64,000 nt of DNA from Flavobacterium macacae (GCF_003865365.1 NZ_RQVR01000009.1:75124-139123), one strand, 5' to 3'; shown: positions 45,178-55,052, counted from the stretch's first letter. The notes: generated by a model from the letters alone, not told the origin. Made by a program: numbers and translations.

Positions 45178-45244
45178 TCTGAAAAAAGGTATTGAACTTT
45201 TGGTTTCAACAGAACCATTGTGTAACAATTAGTACCGAAAAAAA

Positions 45245-46243
45245 ATGTCAGACATTCACAAAGCAATACAAGAAAGAATCCTCGTCCTTGACGGAGCAAT
45301 GGGAACAATGTTGCAACGCTATAATTTCTCAGAAGAAGATTTTCGAGGCGAAAGATTCAAAGATTTTCCACATCCGTTAAAAGGAAACAATGATTTGTTG
45401 TCATTGACCCAACCCGAAGCGATCAAAGACGTGCACCGCCAATATTTGGAAGCCGGAGCCGATATCGTGGAAACCAACACTTTTTCAGGAACCACCATCG
45501 GAATGGCCGATTACCATCTCGAAGATTTGGTTTATGAACTAAACTACGAATCAGCAAAATTAGCCAGAGAAGTCGCTGACGAATTCACTGCAAAAAATCC
45601 AGACAAGCGCCGTTTCGTCGCAGGTTCCATCGGTCCAACAAACAGAACAGCAAGCATGTCGCCAGACGTGAACGATCCGGGTTACCGCGCTGTGAGTTTT
45701 GACGATTTAAGAATGGCGTACAAACAGCAAGTCGAAGCGTTGCTTGATGGCGGTTCCGATATTTTATTGGTCGAAACTATTTTTGATACTTTAAATGCGA
45801 AAGCAGCATTATTCGCCATCGAAGAAGTGAAAGAAGAACGAAATCTTGAGGTTCCAATAATGGTTTCTGGTACGATTACCGATGCTTCCGGCAGAACACT
45901 TTCCGGGCAAACGGTCGAAGCTTTTTTGATTTCAATTTCCCACATTCCGTTATTAAGCGTTGGATTTAATTGCGCTTTAGGAGCTGACCAATTAAAACCT
46001 TATCTGCAACGGCTTTCGCATAATACGGCCTTCAATATTTCGGCGCATCCCAATGCGGGTTTGCCCAATGCTTTTGGGCAATACGACCAAACTCCCGAAG
46101 AAATGCAGGCCCTAATCAGAGAATATCTGGAAGATAATTTGATCAATATAATAGGAGGATGTTGCGGTACCAATCCAGAACACATTCGCCTGATTGCCGA
46201 AGTGGCAAAAGAATACCAACCAAGAATAGTAGAACCAGTCTAG
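45245..46243 (+). CDS. metH: Methionine synthase, homocysteine-binding module (MetH N-terminal half)
   Basis: This is a 332-residue homocysteine S-methyltransferase domain protein. In Bacteroidota the cobalamin-dependent MetH is often split, with this module binding and activating homocysteine by zinc. [20 protein letters not shown] and [15 protein letters not shown] open the barrel. Zinc ligands are the Cys of [11 protein letters not shown] and the paired cysteines of [14 protein letters not shown]. The product lacks the folate, cobalamin and activation domains, which the next gene supplies after 22 bp. The pair is under the SAM-I riboswitch. Confidence 0.93.
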   Translation: MSDIHKAIQERILVLDGAMGTMLQRYNFSEEDFRGERFKDFPHPLKGNNDLLSLTQPEAIKDVHRQYLEAGADIVETNTFSGTTIGMADYHLEDLVYELNYESAKLAREVADEFTAKNPDKRRFVAGSIGPTNRTASMSPDVNDPGYRAVSFDDLRMAYKQQVEALLDGGSDILLVETIFDTLNAKAALFAIEEVKEERNLEVPIMVSGTITDASGRTLSGQTVEAFLISISHIPLLSVGFNCALGADQLKPYLQRLSHNTAFNISAHPNAGLPNAFGQYDQTPEEMQALIREYLEDNLINIIGGCCGTNPEHIRLIAEVAKEYQPRIVEPV

Positions 46244-46265
46244 AAACTGCAGAAAAAAACACAAA

Positions 46266-49200
46266 ATGGCAGATGTCGATTTTAAAAAATATTTAAAATT
46301 ATCAGGTCTTGAACCTTTAATTATAACGCCTGAAAGTATTTTCGTGAATGTAGGCGAGCGTACAAACGTAACCGGTTCCCGAAAATTCTTGCGTTTAATT
46401 AAAGAAGAAAAGTATGAAGAAGCGCTTGATATTGCCCGAGCTCAAGTAGAAGGCGGTGCGCAGATCATCGACATTAATATGGATGAAGGAATGCTTGATG
46501 GTGTTCATGCAATGACCACTTTCCTTAATTTAATTGCATCAGAACCCGATATTTCTCGAGTTCCGGTGATGATTGATAGCTCTAAATGGGAGATTATCGA
46601 AGCCGGTTTGAAAATCGCCCAAGGAAAAAGTGTCGTTAATTCTATCAGTTTAAAAGAAGGCGAAGAAAATTTTATACGTCAGGCAAAATTGATTAAAAAA
46701 TATGGCGCTGCGGTAATCGTAATGGCTTTTGACGAAGTCGGCCAAGCCGATAATTTCCAAAGAAGAATTGAAATTTGCAAAAGATCGTATGATGTTTTGG
46801 TTGACAAAGTCGGATTTCCTGCGGAAGATATTATTTTCGATCCCAATATTTTTCCAGTTGCAACCGGAATGGAAGAACACCGTCAAAATGCGGTTGATTT
46901 TTTCAGGGCGACAAGATGGATCAAGGAAAATCTTGCGTATGCGAGTGTCAGCGGTGGCGTGAGCAATGTCTCGTTTTCCTTTCGTGGAAACGATAGGGTT
47001 CGTGAAGCGATGCACTCGGTTTTTTTATACCACGCTGTCAATAACGGAATGACAATGGGAATCGTAAATCCAGAAATGCTAGAGATTTATGACCAAATCC
47101 CGAAAGATTTATTAGAACACGTCGAAGATGTTTTGCTCGATAAAAGAGACGATGCCACCGAAAGATTGTTGGCTTTCGCCGAAAATATTAAAGGAGATAC
47201 CAAAGAAGTCACTGAAAAACAAGCTCAAGAATGGCGCTCGTTTCCAATTCAAGAAAGATTGACACACGCTTTGGTCAGGGGAATCGATGAATTTATCGAA
47301 TTGGATATCGAAGAAGCACGACAATTAGCAAAAAAACCAATCGAAGTTATTGAAATAAATCTGATGACCGGAATGAATGTCGTTGGAGATTTATTCGGAA
47401 GCGGAAAAATGTTTTTGCCACAAGTAGTGAAATCGGCACGTGTTATGAAAAAAGCTGTTGCCTATTTGCTACCTTTTATTGAAGCTGAAAAACGCCCCCC
47501 GGCCCCCAAAGGCGGAGTAAAGGCTACTGAATATTGGCAGACTGCAAATCCATTAAATTATGGCTTATTAAAAAACTATGCCTTTGAAATGAGAAACAAA
47601 CCTACAGAAGCTGAAAAAATACTGTGGTTTGCTTTGAGTAATAAAAAATTAGCAGGATTTAAATTTAGAAGACAGCATATTATTGGAAATTACATTACTG
47701 ATTTTATATGTCTGAAAGAAAATTTAATCATTGAAGTGGATGGAGGAATTCATCAATTGCCAGAAAATCAAGCCTCTGATGAAGAGAGAACAAAATGGCT
47801 AAATAGTGAAGGTTATCGTGTAGTTCGATTTACTAACGAAGAGATTCTATTTAATACAGAAAAATCTTTAGATAAGATTTTGGCAATCTTGGAAGCTCCC
47901 CCTTCGGGGGCGGGGGGGGCTGGAAAAGTTCTAATGGCAACTGTAAAAGGCGATGTACACGATATCGGAAAAAATATTGTAGCCGTAGTTTTAGGTTGTA
48001 ATAATTATGAAATTATAGATTTGGGCGTAATGGTACCGCCAGAAAAAATCATCCAAACGGCCATTGAAGAAAAAGTCGATATCATCGGATTGAGCGGTTT
48101 GATTACGCCTTCTTTGGACGAAATGGTGTATTTGGCAAAACAAATGGACAAGCAAAATGTCAGTATTCCGATAATGATTGGCGGTGCTACAACTTCGCGA
48201 GCACACACGGCCGTGAAGATTGCGCCAGAATACCGCCAGACGGTCGTTCACGTAAATGATGCCTCTCGAGCGGTTGCTGTTGCTGGAAATTTGATTAATA
48301 AAAACACCAATCAAGATTATTTTAAAAGTCTCCGATCTGAATATGAAGAACTTCGTGAAGGCTATTTAAACCGAAGCCGTGACAAAAATTTCTTGAATAT
48401 TGAAGAAGCTCGAAAAAACAAATTGCAATTGGATTGGAAAAATTTCAATCCTGTAAAACCGAACTTCATCGGGGCAAAAACCATTGATGTAAAACTGGAA
48501 GAATTGGTTGATTTCATTGACTGGACACCATTTTTCAGAACTTGGGATTTACACGGAAAATATCCAAATATCTTGACCGATGAAGTTGTTGGCGAACAAG
48601 CCGTAATTTTATTCAACGATGCTCAAAAAATGCTGAAACAATTATTGGAAGAAAATTGGCTGGAAGCAAAAGGAATTTATGGCATTTTCCCAGCGAATCA
48701 AATCAACGATGATGATATCGAATTGACTGATAAAAACGGAAATTACCTGCAGACTTTTCTGACTCTGAGACAGCAATCAGCCAAAACAAAAGGCGCTCCA
48801 AATATCGCCTTGTCTGATTTTATTGCTCCAAAAGATTCTGGAATTACTGATTACATGGGTGCTTTTTGTGTCACAACCGGTTTTGGAGTGGACGAAAAAG
48901 CTTCTGAATTTGAGAGAAATTTAGACGATTATAATTCGATTATGGTCAAAGCTCTTGGTGATCGTTTTGCCGAAGCTTTTGCCGAATACCTGCATAAAAA
49001 AATCAGGAAAGAAATCTGGGGATATGCTTCTGATGAGGTTTTGAATAACGAAGCTTTAATCAAAGAAGAATATAAAGGAATTCGTCCCGCACCAGGATAT
49101 CCTGCCTGTCCCGACCATTTGGAAAAGCCAACCATCTGGAAATTATTGAATGTAGAACAAGAAATAGGAGTAACCTTGACTGAAAGTATGGCCATGTGGC

Positions 49201-49358
49201 CGGCTTCTTCAGTTTCAGGATATTATTTCGGAAATCCAGAAAGTAAATATTTCGGATTAGGAAAAATCAAAAAAGACCAAGTAGAAAGTTACGCCAAACG
49301 AAGAAGCGTTTCGTATGATTATGCCGAAAAATGGCTCAACCCAAATATTGCAGATTAA
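46266..49358 (+). CDS. metH: Methionine synthase, folate/cobalamin/activation modules, with inserted DUF559 domain
   Basis: This 1030-residue protein transfers the methyl group from methyltetrahydrofolate to homocysteine through cobalamin. The pterin-binding barrel comes first ([26 protein letters not shown]). The helical cap then runs to about residue 409 ([20 protein letters not shown]). Residues about 410-552 are a foreign DUF559 domain. The cobalamin-binding Rossmann domain resumes with [18 protein letters not shown], whose His near residue 565 is the cobalt ligand. The activation domain ends with [14 protein letters not shown] and [14 protein letters not shown], which binds SAM. Without the insert the length is about 887 residues, normal for a split MetH. 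All catalytic motifs remain in frame. Confidence 0.95.
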   Translation: MADVDFKKYLKLSGLEPLIITPESIFVNVGERTNVTGSRKFLRLIKEEKYEEALDIARAQVEGGAQIIDINMDEGMLDGVHAMTTFLNLIASEPDISRVPVMIDSSKWEIIEAGLKIAQGKSVVNSISLKEGEENFIRQAKLIKKYGAAVIVMAFDEVGQADNFQRRIEICKRSYDVLVDKVGFPAEDIIFDPNIFPVATGMEEHRQNAVDFFRATRWIKENLAYASVSGGVSNVSFSFRGNDRVREAMHSVFLYHAVNNGMTMGIVNPEMLEIYDQIPKDLLEHVEDVLLDKRDDATERLLAFAENIKGDTKEVTEKQAQEWRSFPIQERLTHALVRGIDEFIELDIEEARQLAKKPIEVIEINLMTGMNVVGDLFGSGKMFLPQVVKSARVMKKAVAYLLPFIEAEKRPPAPKGGVKATEYWQTANPLNYGLLKNYAFEMRNKPTEAEKILWFALSNKKLAGFKFRRQHIIGNYITDFICLKENLIIEVDGGIHQLPENQASDEERTKWLNSEGYRVVRFTNEEILFNTEKSLDKILAILEAPPSGAGGAGKVLMATVKGDVHDIGKNIVAVVLGCNNYEIIDLGVMVPPEKIIQTAIEEKVDIIGLSGLITPSLDEMVYLAKQMDKQNVSIPIMIGGATTSRAHTAVKIAPEYRQTVVHVNDASRAVAVAGNLINKNTNQDYFKSLRSEYEELREGYLNRSRDKNFLNIEEARKNKLQLDWKNFNPVKPNFIGAKTIDVKLEELVDFIDWTPFFRTWDLHGKYPNILTDEVVGEQAVILFNDAQKMLKQLLEENWLEAKGIYGIFPANQINDDDIELTDKNGNYLQTFLTLRQQSAKTKGAPNIALSDFIAPKDSGITDYMGAFCVTTGFGVDEKASEFERNLDDYNSIMVKALGDRFAEAFAEYLHKKIRKEIWGYASDEVLNNEALIKEEYKGIRPAPGYPACPDHLEKPTIWKLLNVEQEIGVTLTESMAMWPASSVSGYYFGNPESKYFGLGKIKKDQVESYAKRRSVSYDYAEKWLNPNIAD
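47494..47920 (+). mobile_element. In-frame DUF559 endonuclease-like insertion element inside metH
   Basis: About 427 bp interrupt the linker between the cap and cobalamin domains of MetH. The left end (GCCCCCCGGCCCCCAAAGGC, then GGAG) and right end (CTCCCCCTTCGGGGGCGGGG, then GGGGC) are imperfect inverted repeats of 24-25 nt with about 21 matches. Between them an AT-rich open frame encodes a DUF559 domain: [83 protein letters not shown]559 belongs to the Vsr/PD-(D/E)XK endonuclease group. TGAAAAAC before and TGGAAAAG after the element could be a degraded 8-bp target duplication. No intein splice residues occur. Confidence 0.85.
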
Positions 49359-49433
49359 AAAAATAGTTTAAAGTTTAAGGTTTAAAGTTGGAAAGGCCTG
49401 AACTTTTTCCCTAAACCCAACACCGAAAAATAA

Positions 49434-50390
49434 ATGAAAGTAACCGAACATATCCAAAACGCCAACGGAAAACCATTGTTTTCCTTCGAAATATTGCCTC
49501 CGTTAAAAGGGCAAAATATCCAATCTATTTTTGATGCGATTGATCCGTTGATGGAATTCAAACCGCCGTTTATTGATGTGACGTACCATCGAGAAGAATA
49601 CGAATACAAAGAATTGCCAAGCGGTTTGTTAGAGAAAAAAGTCGTAAAAAAGCGTCCGGGAACGGTTGGGATTTGTTCTGCCATTCAAAATAAATACCAA
49701 GTTGATGCGATTCCGCACATTCTTTGTGGCGGATTTACAAAAGAAGATACCGAGAATTTTTTGATTGATTTGGATTTTCTCGGAATCCAAAATGTAGTCG
49801 CGTTGCGTGGCGATGCCGTTAAAAATGAAACCTATTTTAAACCTGAAAAAGAAGGAAATCATTACGCGACAGAATTGGTAACGCAGATTTCAAATTTGAA
49901 TACCGGAATTTATTTAGACGATGAATTGCAAAATTCTTCTGCCACAAATTTCTGCATCGGCGTGGCCGGATATCCTGAAAAACATATGGAAGCACCAAGT
50001 TTAGACAGCGATATTTATTTCTTGAAGCAAAAAATTAAAAGCGGGGCTTCCTACATTATTACCCAAATGTTTTTTGACAACAAAAAGTTTTTCGACTTCG
50101 TGGCCAAATGCAGAAAAGAAGGAATCACGGTTCCAATTATTCCAGGATTAAAACCAATTGGGACTAAAAAACAGTTGAATTTGGTACCTCACCGTTTTAA
50201 AGTGGATATTCCTGACGAGCTGATTATGTCAGTGGTCCGCGCAGAAACTCCCGAAGCGGTAAAACAAATCGGAATCGAGTGGTGCATTAACCAAAGCAAG
50301 GAATTAATCAAAGAAGGAATTTCGGTTTTGCATTATTATTCTATGGGAAAAGCCGAAAATATAAAGGCAATAGCAAAAGAAGTATTTTAA
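49434..50390 (+). CDS. metF: 5,10-methylenetetrahydrofolate reductase
   Basis: MetF reduces methylenetetrahydrofolate to methyltetrahydrofolate, the methyl donor for MetH, using FAD. The 318-residue length matches bacterial MetF. Family segments are FSFEILPPLKGQNI (the catalytic Glu), FIDVTYHREEYEYK, PHILCGGFTKED, NVVALRGDAVK, CIGVAGYPEKHMEAPS and YIITQMFFDNKKFFDFVAKC, then PIIPGLKPIGTKKQL. It follows the larger metH gene by about 75 bp without an obvious promoter or terminator between, so it is likely in the same SAM-controlled transcript. Confidence 0.97.
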   Translation: MKVTEHIQNANGKPLFSFEILPPLKGQNIQSIFDAIDPLMEFKPPFIDVTYHREEYEYKELPSGLLEKKVVKKRPGTVGICSAIQNKYQVDAIPHILCGGFTKEDTENFLIDLDFLGIQNVVALRGDAVKNETYFKPEKEGNHYATELVTQISNLNTGIYLDDELQNSSATNFCIGVAGYPEKHMEAPSLDSDIYFLKQKIKSGASYIITQMFFDNKKFFDFVAKCRKEGITVPIIPGLKPIGTKKQLNLVPHRFKVDIPDELIMSVVRAETPEAVKQIGIEWCINQSKELIKEGISVLHYYSMGKAENIKAIAKEVF

Positions 50391-50397
50391 CGAAATC

Positions 50398-50427
50398 TTG
50401 CAAGCTTATTTTATTTGGTTATTTTTG
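50398..50427 (+). promoter_or_regulatory. Promoter of the PagL-like gene pair
   Basis: TTG (50398-50400), a 19-bp spacer and TATTTTTG (50420-50427) match the consensus. The GTG start at 50450 then has a leader of about 16 nt. Confidence 0.72.
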
Positions 50428-50449
50428 GCAACGCTAACCCGAAACAATA

Positions 50450-51556
50450 GTGTTACCAAAGAAAATCCATTTTTTAGTTCTTCTTTTTTCTATCGTTGCT
50501 TTTTCCCAAGAGCAATCAGGTAAATTTACCGTGGATGCCAATTATTTCTACGGAAATATTTTGTCCCACAACAACACCATTCGGCATTTGATTACAGAAC
50601 ATCCCGAAGGAATCTTGATCAGTTTCAATAAAAAAACTTTTGGCGAAAAAGAATGGCAATCGGCGTATAACTTCCCAGATTATGGCGCTTCGTTTCATTA
50701 TGAAAACACAAAAAATGAAACTTTAGGCGATTTATATGGCTTGTATGGTCATTATAATTTCTACTTTTTAAACCGAAATTTGATGTTTCGCGTTGGCCAG
50801 GGAATTTCGTACAACACTAATCCTTACGATAAAAATACCAATTTCCGCAATTTGGCTTACGGTTCCAGCTGGATGCCTTCCACTTATTTGATGCTGAATT
50901 ATAAGAAAGAAAACCTCTTTAAAAACATCGGTGTCCAAGCCGGAATCAGTTTTTTTCATCATTCCAATGCTAATTTCCAATCGCCAAATACCAGCACAAA
51001 TACGGTGGCTTTAAATCTTGGAATGAATTATTCTTTTGAGAAAAGTGAAAGCAATAAGCGTTTTACAAGACTTTACGACACAATTATAAATTACAAGAAA
51101 GAACCAATTAAATTTAATATTTCTTTCAGAACCGGAATTAACGAAAGTGACATCATCAACAGTGGACAGTTTCCGTTTTATGTACTTTCTGCAAATATTG
51201 ACAAACGTCTTTCACGAAAAAGTGCCCTTCAATTCGGAACCGATTTTTTCTTAATGAAATACCTCGATGAATACATCAAATTCAAATCGGTAGCTTATCC
51301 AAACGAACATATTTCAAGAGATACAGATTACAAAAGAATCGGTATTTTCGTAGGGCATGAGCTTTTTGTAAACCGTTTTTCAATTGAAGCCCAGGCCGGA
51401 TATTACGTCTATTCGCCATTTAAATTCCTCGGTCCTTTTTACCAAAGAGTCGGCTTGAAATATTATGCATCAGACCAGATATTTGCCTCAATGTCATTAA
51501 AAACGCACGGAGCAAAAGCCGAAGCATTAGAGTTTGGTGTTGGAGTACGATTGTAA
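50450..51556 (+). CDS. Acyloxyacyl hydrolase, PagL-like lipid A deacylase, copy 1
   Basis: This is a 368-residue outer-membrane protein of the lipid A 3-O-deacylase (PagL) type. The signal peptide MLPKKIHFLVLLFSIVAFSQ starts at GTG; no in-frame ATG would keep it. Barrel strands run through LGDLYGLYGHYNFYFLNRNL and FRVGQGISYNTNPYDKNTNF. The catalytic-type His-Ser pair lies in GISFFHHSNANFQSPNTSTN, as in PagL (H-x-S-N). Removing the 3-linked acyl chain changes outer-membrane and immune properties of lipid A. Length is about twice that of Pseudomonas PagL, as is usual for Bacteroidota members. A second copy follows directly. Confidence 0.87.
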   Translation: MLPKKIHFLVLLFSIVAFSQEQSGKFTVDANYFYGNILSHNNTIRHLITEHPEGILISFNKKTFGEKEWQSAYNFPDYGASFHYENTKNETLGDLYGLYGHYNFYFLNRNLMFRVGQGISYNTNPYDKNTNFRNLAYGSSWMPSTYLMLNYKKENLFKNIGVQAGISFFHHSNANFQSPNTSTNTVALNLGMNYSFEKSESNKRFTRLYDTIINYKKEPIKFNISFRTGINESDIINSGQFPFYVLSANIDKRLSRKSALQFGTDFFLMKYLDEYIKFKSVAYPNEHISRDTDYKRIGIFVGHELFVNRFSIEAQAGYYVYSPFKFLGPFYQRVGLKYYASDQIFASMSLKTHGAKAEALEFGVGVRL

Positions 51557-51569
51557 TAAACGCCGAAAT

Positions 51570-52652
51570 ATGAAAAAAATAATTTTTTTAATTCTTTTCC
51601 CGCTACTTGCATTTTCGCAAGATAAAAACAGCGGTTTTAATGTAGATATAAATAATTTTTACGGAAAAATTTTAAACCACAGCGATCACATTTCGCACCT
51701 AACAAATCAAAGTCCTGAAGGTGTTTTTATCAGTTTCAACAAAAAAACATTTGGGAAAAAATCTTGGGAATCGCTTTTCAATTACCCAGATTATGGACTT
51801 TCTTTTCAATACCAAAACAATAAAAATGAAATTCTGGGAGATTTATACGGTTTTTACGCACATTACAACTTTTACTTTCTGAAGCAAAATTTAATGGTGC
51901 GAGTTGCCCAAGGTGTTGCTTACAACACAAATCCGTATGATGCGCAAACCAATCCGCTGAATATGGCTTACGGCACGAATTTTATGCCCGCGACTTATTT
52001 TATGCTGAATTATAAAAAAGAAAATATTTGGAATAATCTCGGACTTCAAGCCGGTTTGTCCTTTTTTCATCATTCAAATGCCAATTTAAGAACACCAAAT
52101 ACCAGCACAAATACGTTGGCAATTAACCTAGGAGCCGTGTACAGTTTTGAAAAAAGCATAGAAAACAACTATCAAAAAAATACCGATTCCATAAAATTTA
52201 CCGAGCCGTTACGATACAATTTAGCCTTCAGAACTGGTTTTACAGAAAGTGACGCGATCGGAACGGGACAATTTCCATTTTACGTTTTCTCAGGTTATGT
52301 CGATAAAAGACTGTCACGGAAAAGTGCCGTTCAATTTGGAGTAGACTTTTTTATGATGAAATATTTAGAGCAAAGTGTTCGATTTATTGCCGCCGTAAAA
52401 CCAGAAGTCAGTCCAGATACCGATTACCGAAAAGGCGGTATTTTCATCGGCCACGAATTATTCATCAACAAATTTACTGTCGAAACACAATTCGGCTATT
52501 ACGCTTACCGACCGCTCGATTATCTCGACCCCGTTTACCAGCGACTCGGCTTAAAATATTATATTGCAAAGCAAATTTCATTGGGCGTCAGCTTAAAAAC
52601 CCACATGGCAAAAGCCGAAGCAATGGAATTTTCGCTCGCAGTCAGACTCTAA
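51570..52652 (+). CDS. Acyloxyacyl hydrolase, PagL-like lipid A deacylase, copy 2
   Basis: This is a 360-residue paralogue of the preceding gene, similar along its whole length. The signal peptide MKKIIFLILFPLLAFSQ is chosen as the start; the longer frame begins within the upstream gene. NNFYGKILNHSDHISHLTNQ, SPEGVFISFNKKTFGKKSWE, and the active-site segment LSFFHHSNANLRTPNTSTNT correspond to copy 1. Copy 2 starts 14 bp after copy 1 ends, a probable two-gene transcript. Retaining two similar outer-membrane enzymes suggests different lipid A substrates or conditions. Repeat copy D follows. Confidence 0.87.
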   Translation: MKKIIFLILFPLLAFSQDKNSGFNVDINNFYGKILNHSDHISHLTNQSPEGVFISFNKKTFGKKSWESLFNYPDYGLSFQYQNNKNEILGDLYGFYAHYNFYFLKQNLMVRVAQGVAYNTNPYDAQTNPLNMAYGTNFMPATYFMLNYKKENIWNNLGLQAGLSFFHHSNANLRTPNTSTNTLAINLGAVYSFEKSIENNYQKNTDSIKFTEPLRYNLAFRTGFTESDAIGTGQFPFYVFSGYVDKRLSRKSAVQFGVDFFMMKYLEQSVRFIAAVKPEVSPDTDYRKGGIFIGHELFINKFTVETQFGYYAYRPLDYLDPVYQRLGLKYYIAKQISLGVSLKTHMAKAEAMEFSLAVRL

Positions 52653-52683
52653 ATTGGAAGCAAAACGGCAGTGAGAAATTAAA

Positions 52684-52759
52684 CCATTTTCCTGCTTTCT
52701 GTAGTAGTTTTTTTTGAAGAAAAATCAAAAAAAAAGCTACTGCCGCCAATCGGGGCTAA
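52684..52759 (+). repeat. Dispersed palindromic intergenic repeat, copy D
   Basis: The left part TTTTCCTGCTTTCTGTAGTA and the right part CTGCCGCCAATCGGGGCTA follow the family pattern. The middle is a near-perfect hairpin (AGTAGTTTTTTTTGA / TCAAAAAAAAAGCTACT). It separates the PagL-like genes from the GIN-domain gene. Confidence 0.75.
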
Positions 52760-52804
52760 GATTCAAACGTTAGGCATTTTTTTAAACTTTTCGACAAATA
52801 CGCA

Positions 52805-53554
52805 ATGCAAAAAACTACATTCAAAATACTAAGTTTCCTGTTTTTAATAGCACTTTTTTCTTGCGATTCAGAAAACGCACCCAATTGTTTTCGGACTTCG
52901 GGGACCAAAATTACCCAAGAAATCACCGTCGGGAGTTTCGATAGAATAAACATTTCACAAGGAATCGAATTAATAATTAAAGAAGGACCAGAAACAAAAG
53001 TAATGATCGAATCAGGTCAAAATTTAATAAGCGGAATCACCGCTGAAGTTTCTGAAGGGCAATTGTATTTACGAAATTCTAATGGATGTAATTGGGTTCG
53101 AGATTACAATGATACAAAGGTTTATGTCACAACGCCAACACTTGTCAATGTGTATTCTTCCTCACAATTCGGCGTGAAATCAGACGGGGTCTTAAGTTTT
53201 CCGGTTCTTACATTGCAATCAGGAATGTTTTCCAACACCGCTTCTGGAACATTTGAATTGGAGGTAAATTGCGGCGGTTTGACAGTCGAAGACAACGAAG
53301 CCACTTTTTTTAAAGTCACCGGAAATGTTGCAACTTTAAATGTGAATTTTTATGATGGTAACGCTCGTTTTGACGGTTCAAATTTAATTGCAGATCAAGT
53401 CCACTGTTTTCAAAGAAGTTCCAACGATATCATTGTAAATCCAATATCAAAAATATCAGGAACCATTTACAGCACCGGAAACATCGTCTTAAAAAACACG
53501 CCATCAATCATCGAAGTCACACAATTATACCAAGGGCATTTGATTTATCCTTAA
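52805..53554 (+). CDS. GIN-domain (DUF2807) lipoprotein
   Basis: This is a 249-residue lipoprotein. MQKTTFKILSFLFLIALFSC is a signal peptide with a lipobox-like FSC cysteine. The mature protein is a right-handed parallel beta-helix-like DUF2807 domain, with strands such as FDRINISQGIELIIKEGPET, LYLRNSNGCNWVRD and NDIIVNPISKISGTIYSTGN. This auto-transporter-adhesin-like fold is common in Bacteroidota, where the family is called head GIN domain-containing protein; function is unknown. Its end lies only 3 bp from the end of the convergent small lipoprotein gene. Confidence 0.87.
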   Translation: MQKTTFKILSFLFLIALFSCDSENAPNCFRTSGTKITQEITVGSFDRINISQGIELIIKEGPETKVMIESGQNLISGITAEVSEGQLYLRNSNGCNWVRDYNDTKVYVTTPTLVNVYSSSQFGVKSDGVLSFPVLTLQSGMFSNTASGTFELEVNCGGLTVEDNEATFFKVTGNVATLNVNFYDGNARFDGSNLIADQVHCFQRSSNDIIVNPISKISGTIYSTGNIVLKNTPSIIEVTQLYQGHLIYP

Positions 53555-53557
53555 AAA

Positions 53558-53953
53558 TTATTTCGTGATTTCTTCGATGAAAGCGTGTGTTGAATTATTC
53601 TTGTTGTGGAAAATAACTTCAATTTTATCAAATTGCTTATAATTAGAGATTTCAGAACGGGTGTGAGCTAAAACCTTTTCGAGTTGTGGAGCTAGCACAT
53701 TTTTAGATAGTTCTTTATCTGTAGATATGTGAACGTTAATACTTAAGATATTCGCACTAGATTTAGAGATTAATGTACGTGTAGACTTGTAAGTATAGTT
53801 TGCTGTTATGCTGTCGTAATCTGAAAGTTTTGTTTTAAAAACTTCCTTGTTTGACGTATATTCTGGGTAAGTTAATTGTGGTTTTGATTCAGATGTTGTA
53901 CAACTTGAAAGCAGAAATAAGTTAAGTATTGAAAAATAAAATATTTTTTTCAT
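53558..53953 (-). CDS. Small lipoprotein of unknown function
   Basis: This is a 131-residue protein with a signal peptide and lipobox cysteine (MKKIFYFSILNLFLLSSCTT). The mature part has alternating strands and a helix (QLEKVLAHTRSEISNYKQFD) ending in IEVIFHNKNNSTHAFIEEIT. I recognise no family. It starts 13 bp after gldA ends, so it is in the gldA transcript. That raises a possible link to gliding or envelope transport, but position is the only argument. Confidence 0.7.
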   Translation of the reverse strand: MKKIFYFSILNLFLLSSCTTSESKPQLTYPEYTSNKEVFKTKLSDYDSITANYTYKSTRTLISKSSANILSINVHISTDKELSKNVLAPQLEKVLAHTRSEISNYKQFDKIEVIFHNKNNSTHAFIEEITK

Positions 53954-53966
53954 GATTTTTGAAGTT

Positions 53967-54863
53967 TTAGTTTCTAGTAGCGTCTCTAAAAATAGCTTCT
54001 AAATTTTTGTTTTTTAAATTCAATTGTAAGGTTTTTAGGCCGTTATCGTGTGCGAAATCAAAAATCGCCGGACGCATATCCTTTGAAGTTGAAAAAGTCA
54101 GTTCCCAAATCATATCGTGCGTGTTGACGATCGAACTTAAATTAGGCAGTGTTTTTAACAATTGCTCTTCCACTTTGTAATCAAATTCTACTTCAATAAC
54201 TTGTTCATTTTCATTCTTCAAGTTGCTGATTTTTTTATCAGTCACCAATTTTCCTTGGTTAATGATAATCACGCGGTCGCAAATCGCTTCCACTTCTTGC
54301 ATAATATGTGTAGAAAGAAAAACCGTTTTGTCTTTTCCGATATTTTTAATCAATTCACGAATTTCAACCAATTGATTTGGATCCAAACCTGTGGTCGGTT
54401 CATCTAAAATCAACACATCAGGATTGTGCAATAAAGCCGTTGCCAAACCAACACGCTGGCGGTAACCTTTAGATAATTGCCCAATTTTTTTGTGGCTTTC
54501 AGGAGTCAAACCCGTCATTTGAATCACTTCGTCAATACGTGATTTTGCCACTTTATAAACGTCAGCATTAAAAGCCAAATACTCACGAACATACAAATCC
54601 AAATACAGCGGATTGTGTTCTGGCAAATAACCCACCGACTTTTGAACCTCTTTTTGAGAAGTCGAAACATCAAAACCATTTACCGAAGCTTTACCAGAAT
54701 CTGACGTAATAAAAGTCGTTAAAATCTTCATCAAGGTCGATTTTCCGGCACCATTCGGACCTAAAAAACCAACGATTTCACCTTTTTGGATAGAAAAAGA
54801 AATGTTATCCAAGGCTTTTTGATTTCCGTAATTTTTTGAAATTGATGTAACTTCGATTGACAT
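53967..54863 (-). CDS. gldA: Gliding motility ABC transporter ATP-binding protein GldA
   Basis: This 298-residue ATPase is part of the ABC transporter GldAFG, which is linked to gliding in some flavobacteria. Walker A is GFLGPNGAGKSTLMK. The signature is QLSKGYRQRVGLATALLHNP. Walker B is VLILDEPTTGLDPNQLVEIR. The switch His is in FLSTHIMQEVEAICD. The C-terminal 80 residues (VIEVEFDYKVEEQLLKTLPN) are typical of this subfamily. GldF and GldG genes are not adjacent, which is usual in this group. The assignment to GldA rather than a generic ABC-2 ATPase rests on overall resemblance, so it is good but not certain. A TACTTTTG box lies at 54880-54887. Confidence 0.88.
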   Translation of the reverse strand: MSIEVTSISKNYGNQKALDNISFSIQKGEIVGFLGPNGAGKSTLMKILTTFITSDSGKASVNGFDVSTSQKEVQKSVGYLPEHNPLYLDLYVREYLAFNADVYKVAKSRIDEVIQMTGLTPESHKKIGQLSKGYRQRVGLATALLHNPDVLILDEPTTGLDPNQLVEIRELIKNIGKDKTVFLSTHIMQEVEAICDRVIIINQGKLVTDKKISNLKNENEQVIEVEFDYKVEEQLLKTLPNLSSIVNTHDMIWELTFSTSKDMRPAIFDFAHDNGLKTLQLNLKNKNLEAIFRDATRN

Positions 54864-54879
54864 AATTTGTGATTTTGAA

Positions 54880-54887
54880 CAAAAGTA
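54880..54887 (-). promoter_or_regulatory. -7 promoter box of gldA
   Basis: On the minus strand TACTTTTG matches TAnnTTTG, 16 bp before the gldA start. No clear -33 TTG is present. Confidence 0.5.
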
Positions 54888-55052
54888 ATAAAAAGGAGTT
54901 ATGAATTAGGAATTATGAGTTATGAATTGCGCTTTAGGAAAGGTAAAATCTAATTTCTAAATCGATGTAGTTTAAATATTTCCTAAAATTTCAAAAGCTT
55001 TTCTAAAACGTAAAATAAAATTTTCTACTTTAGCCAAATAACAAAACAAAAA

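Noticed and set aside
47494..47920. The MetH insertion as an intein
   Set aside because: No Cys/Ser at the left junction, no His-Asn at the right end and no Hint-domain blocks. The ends are GC-rich inverted repeats instead.
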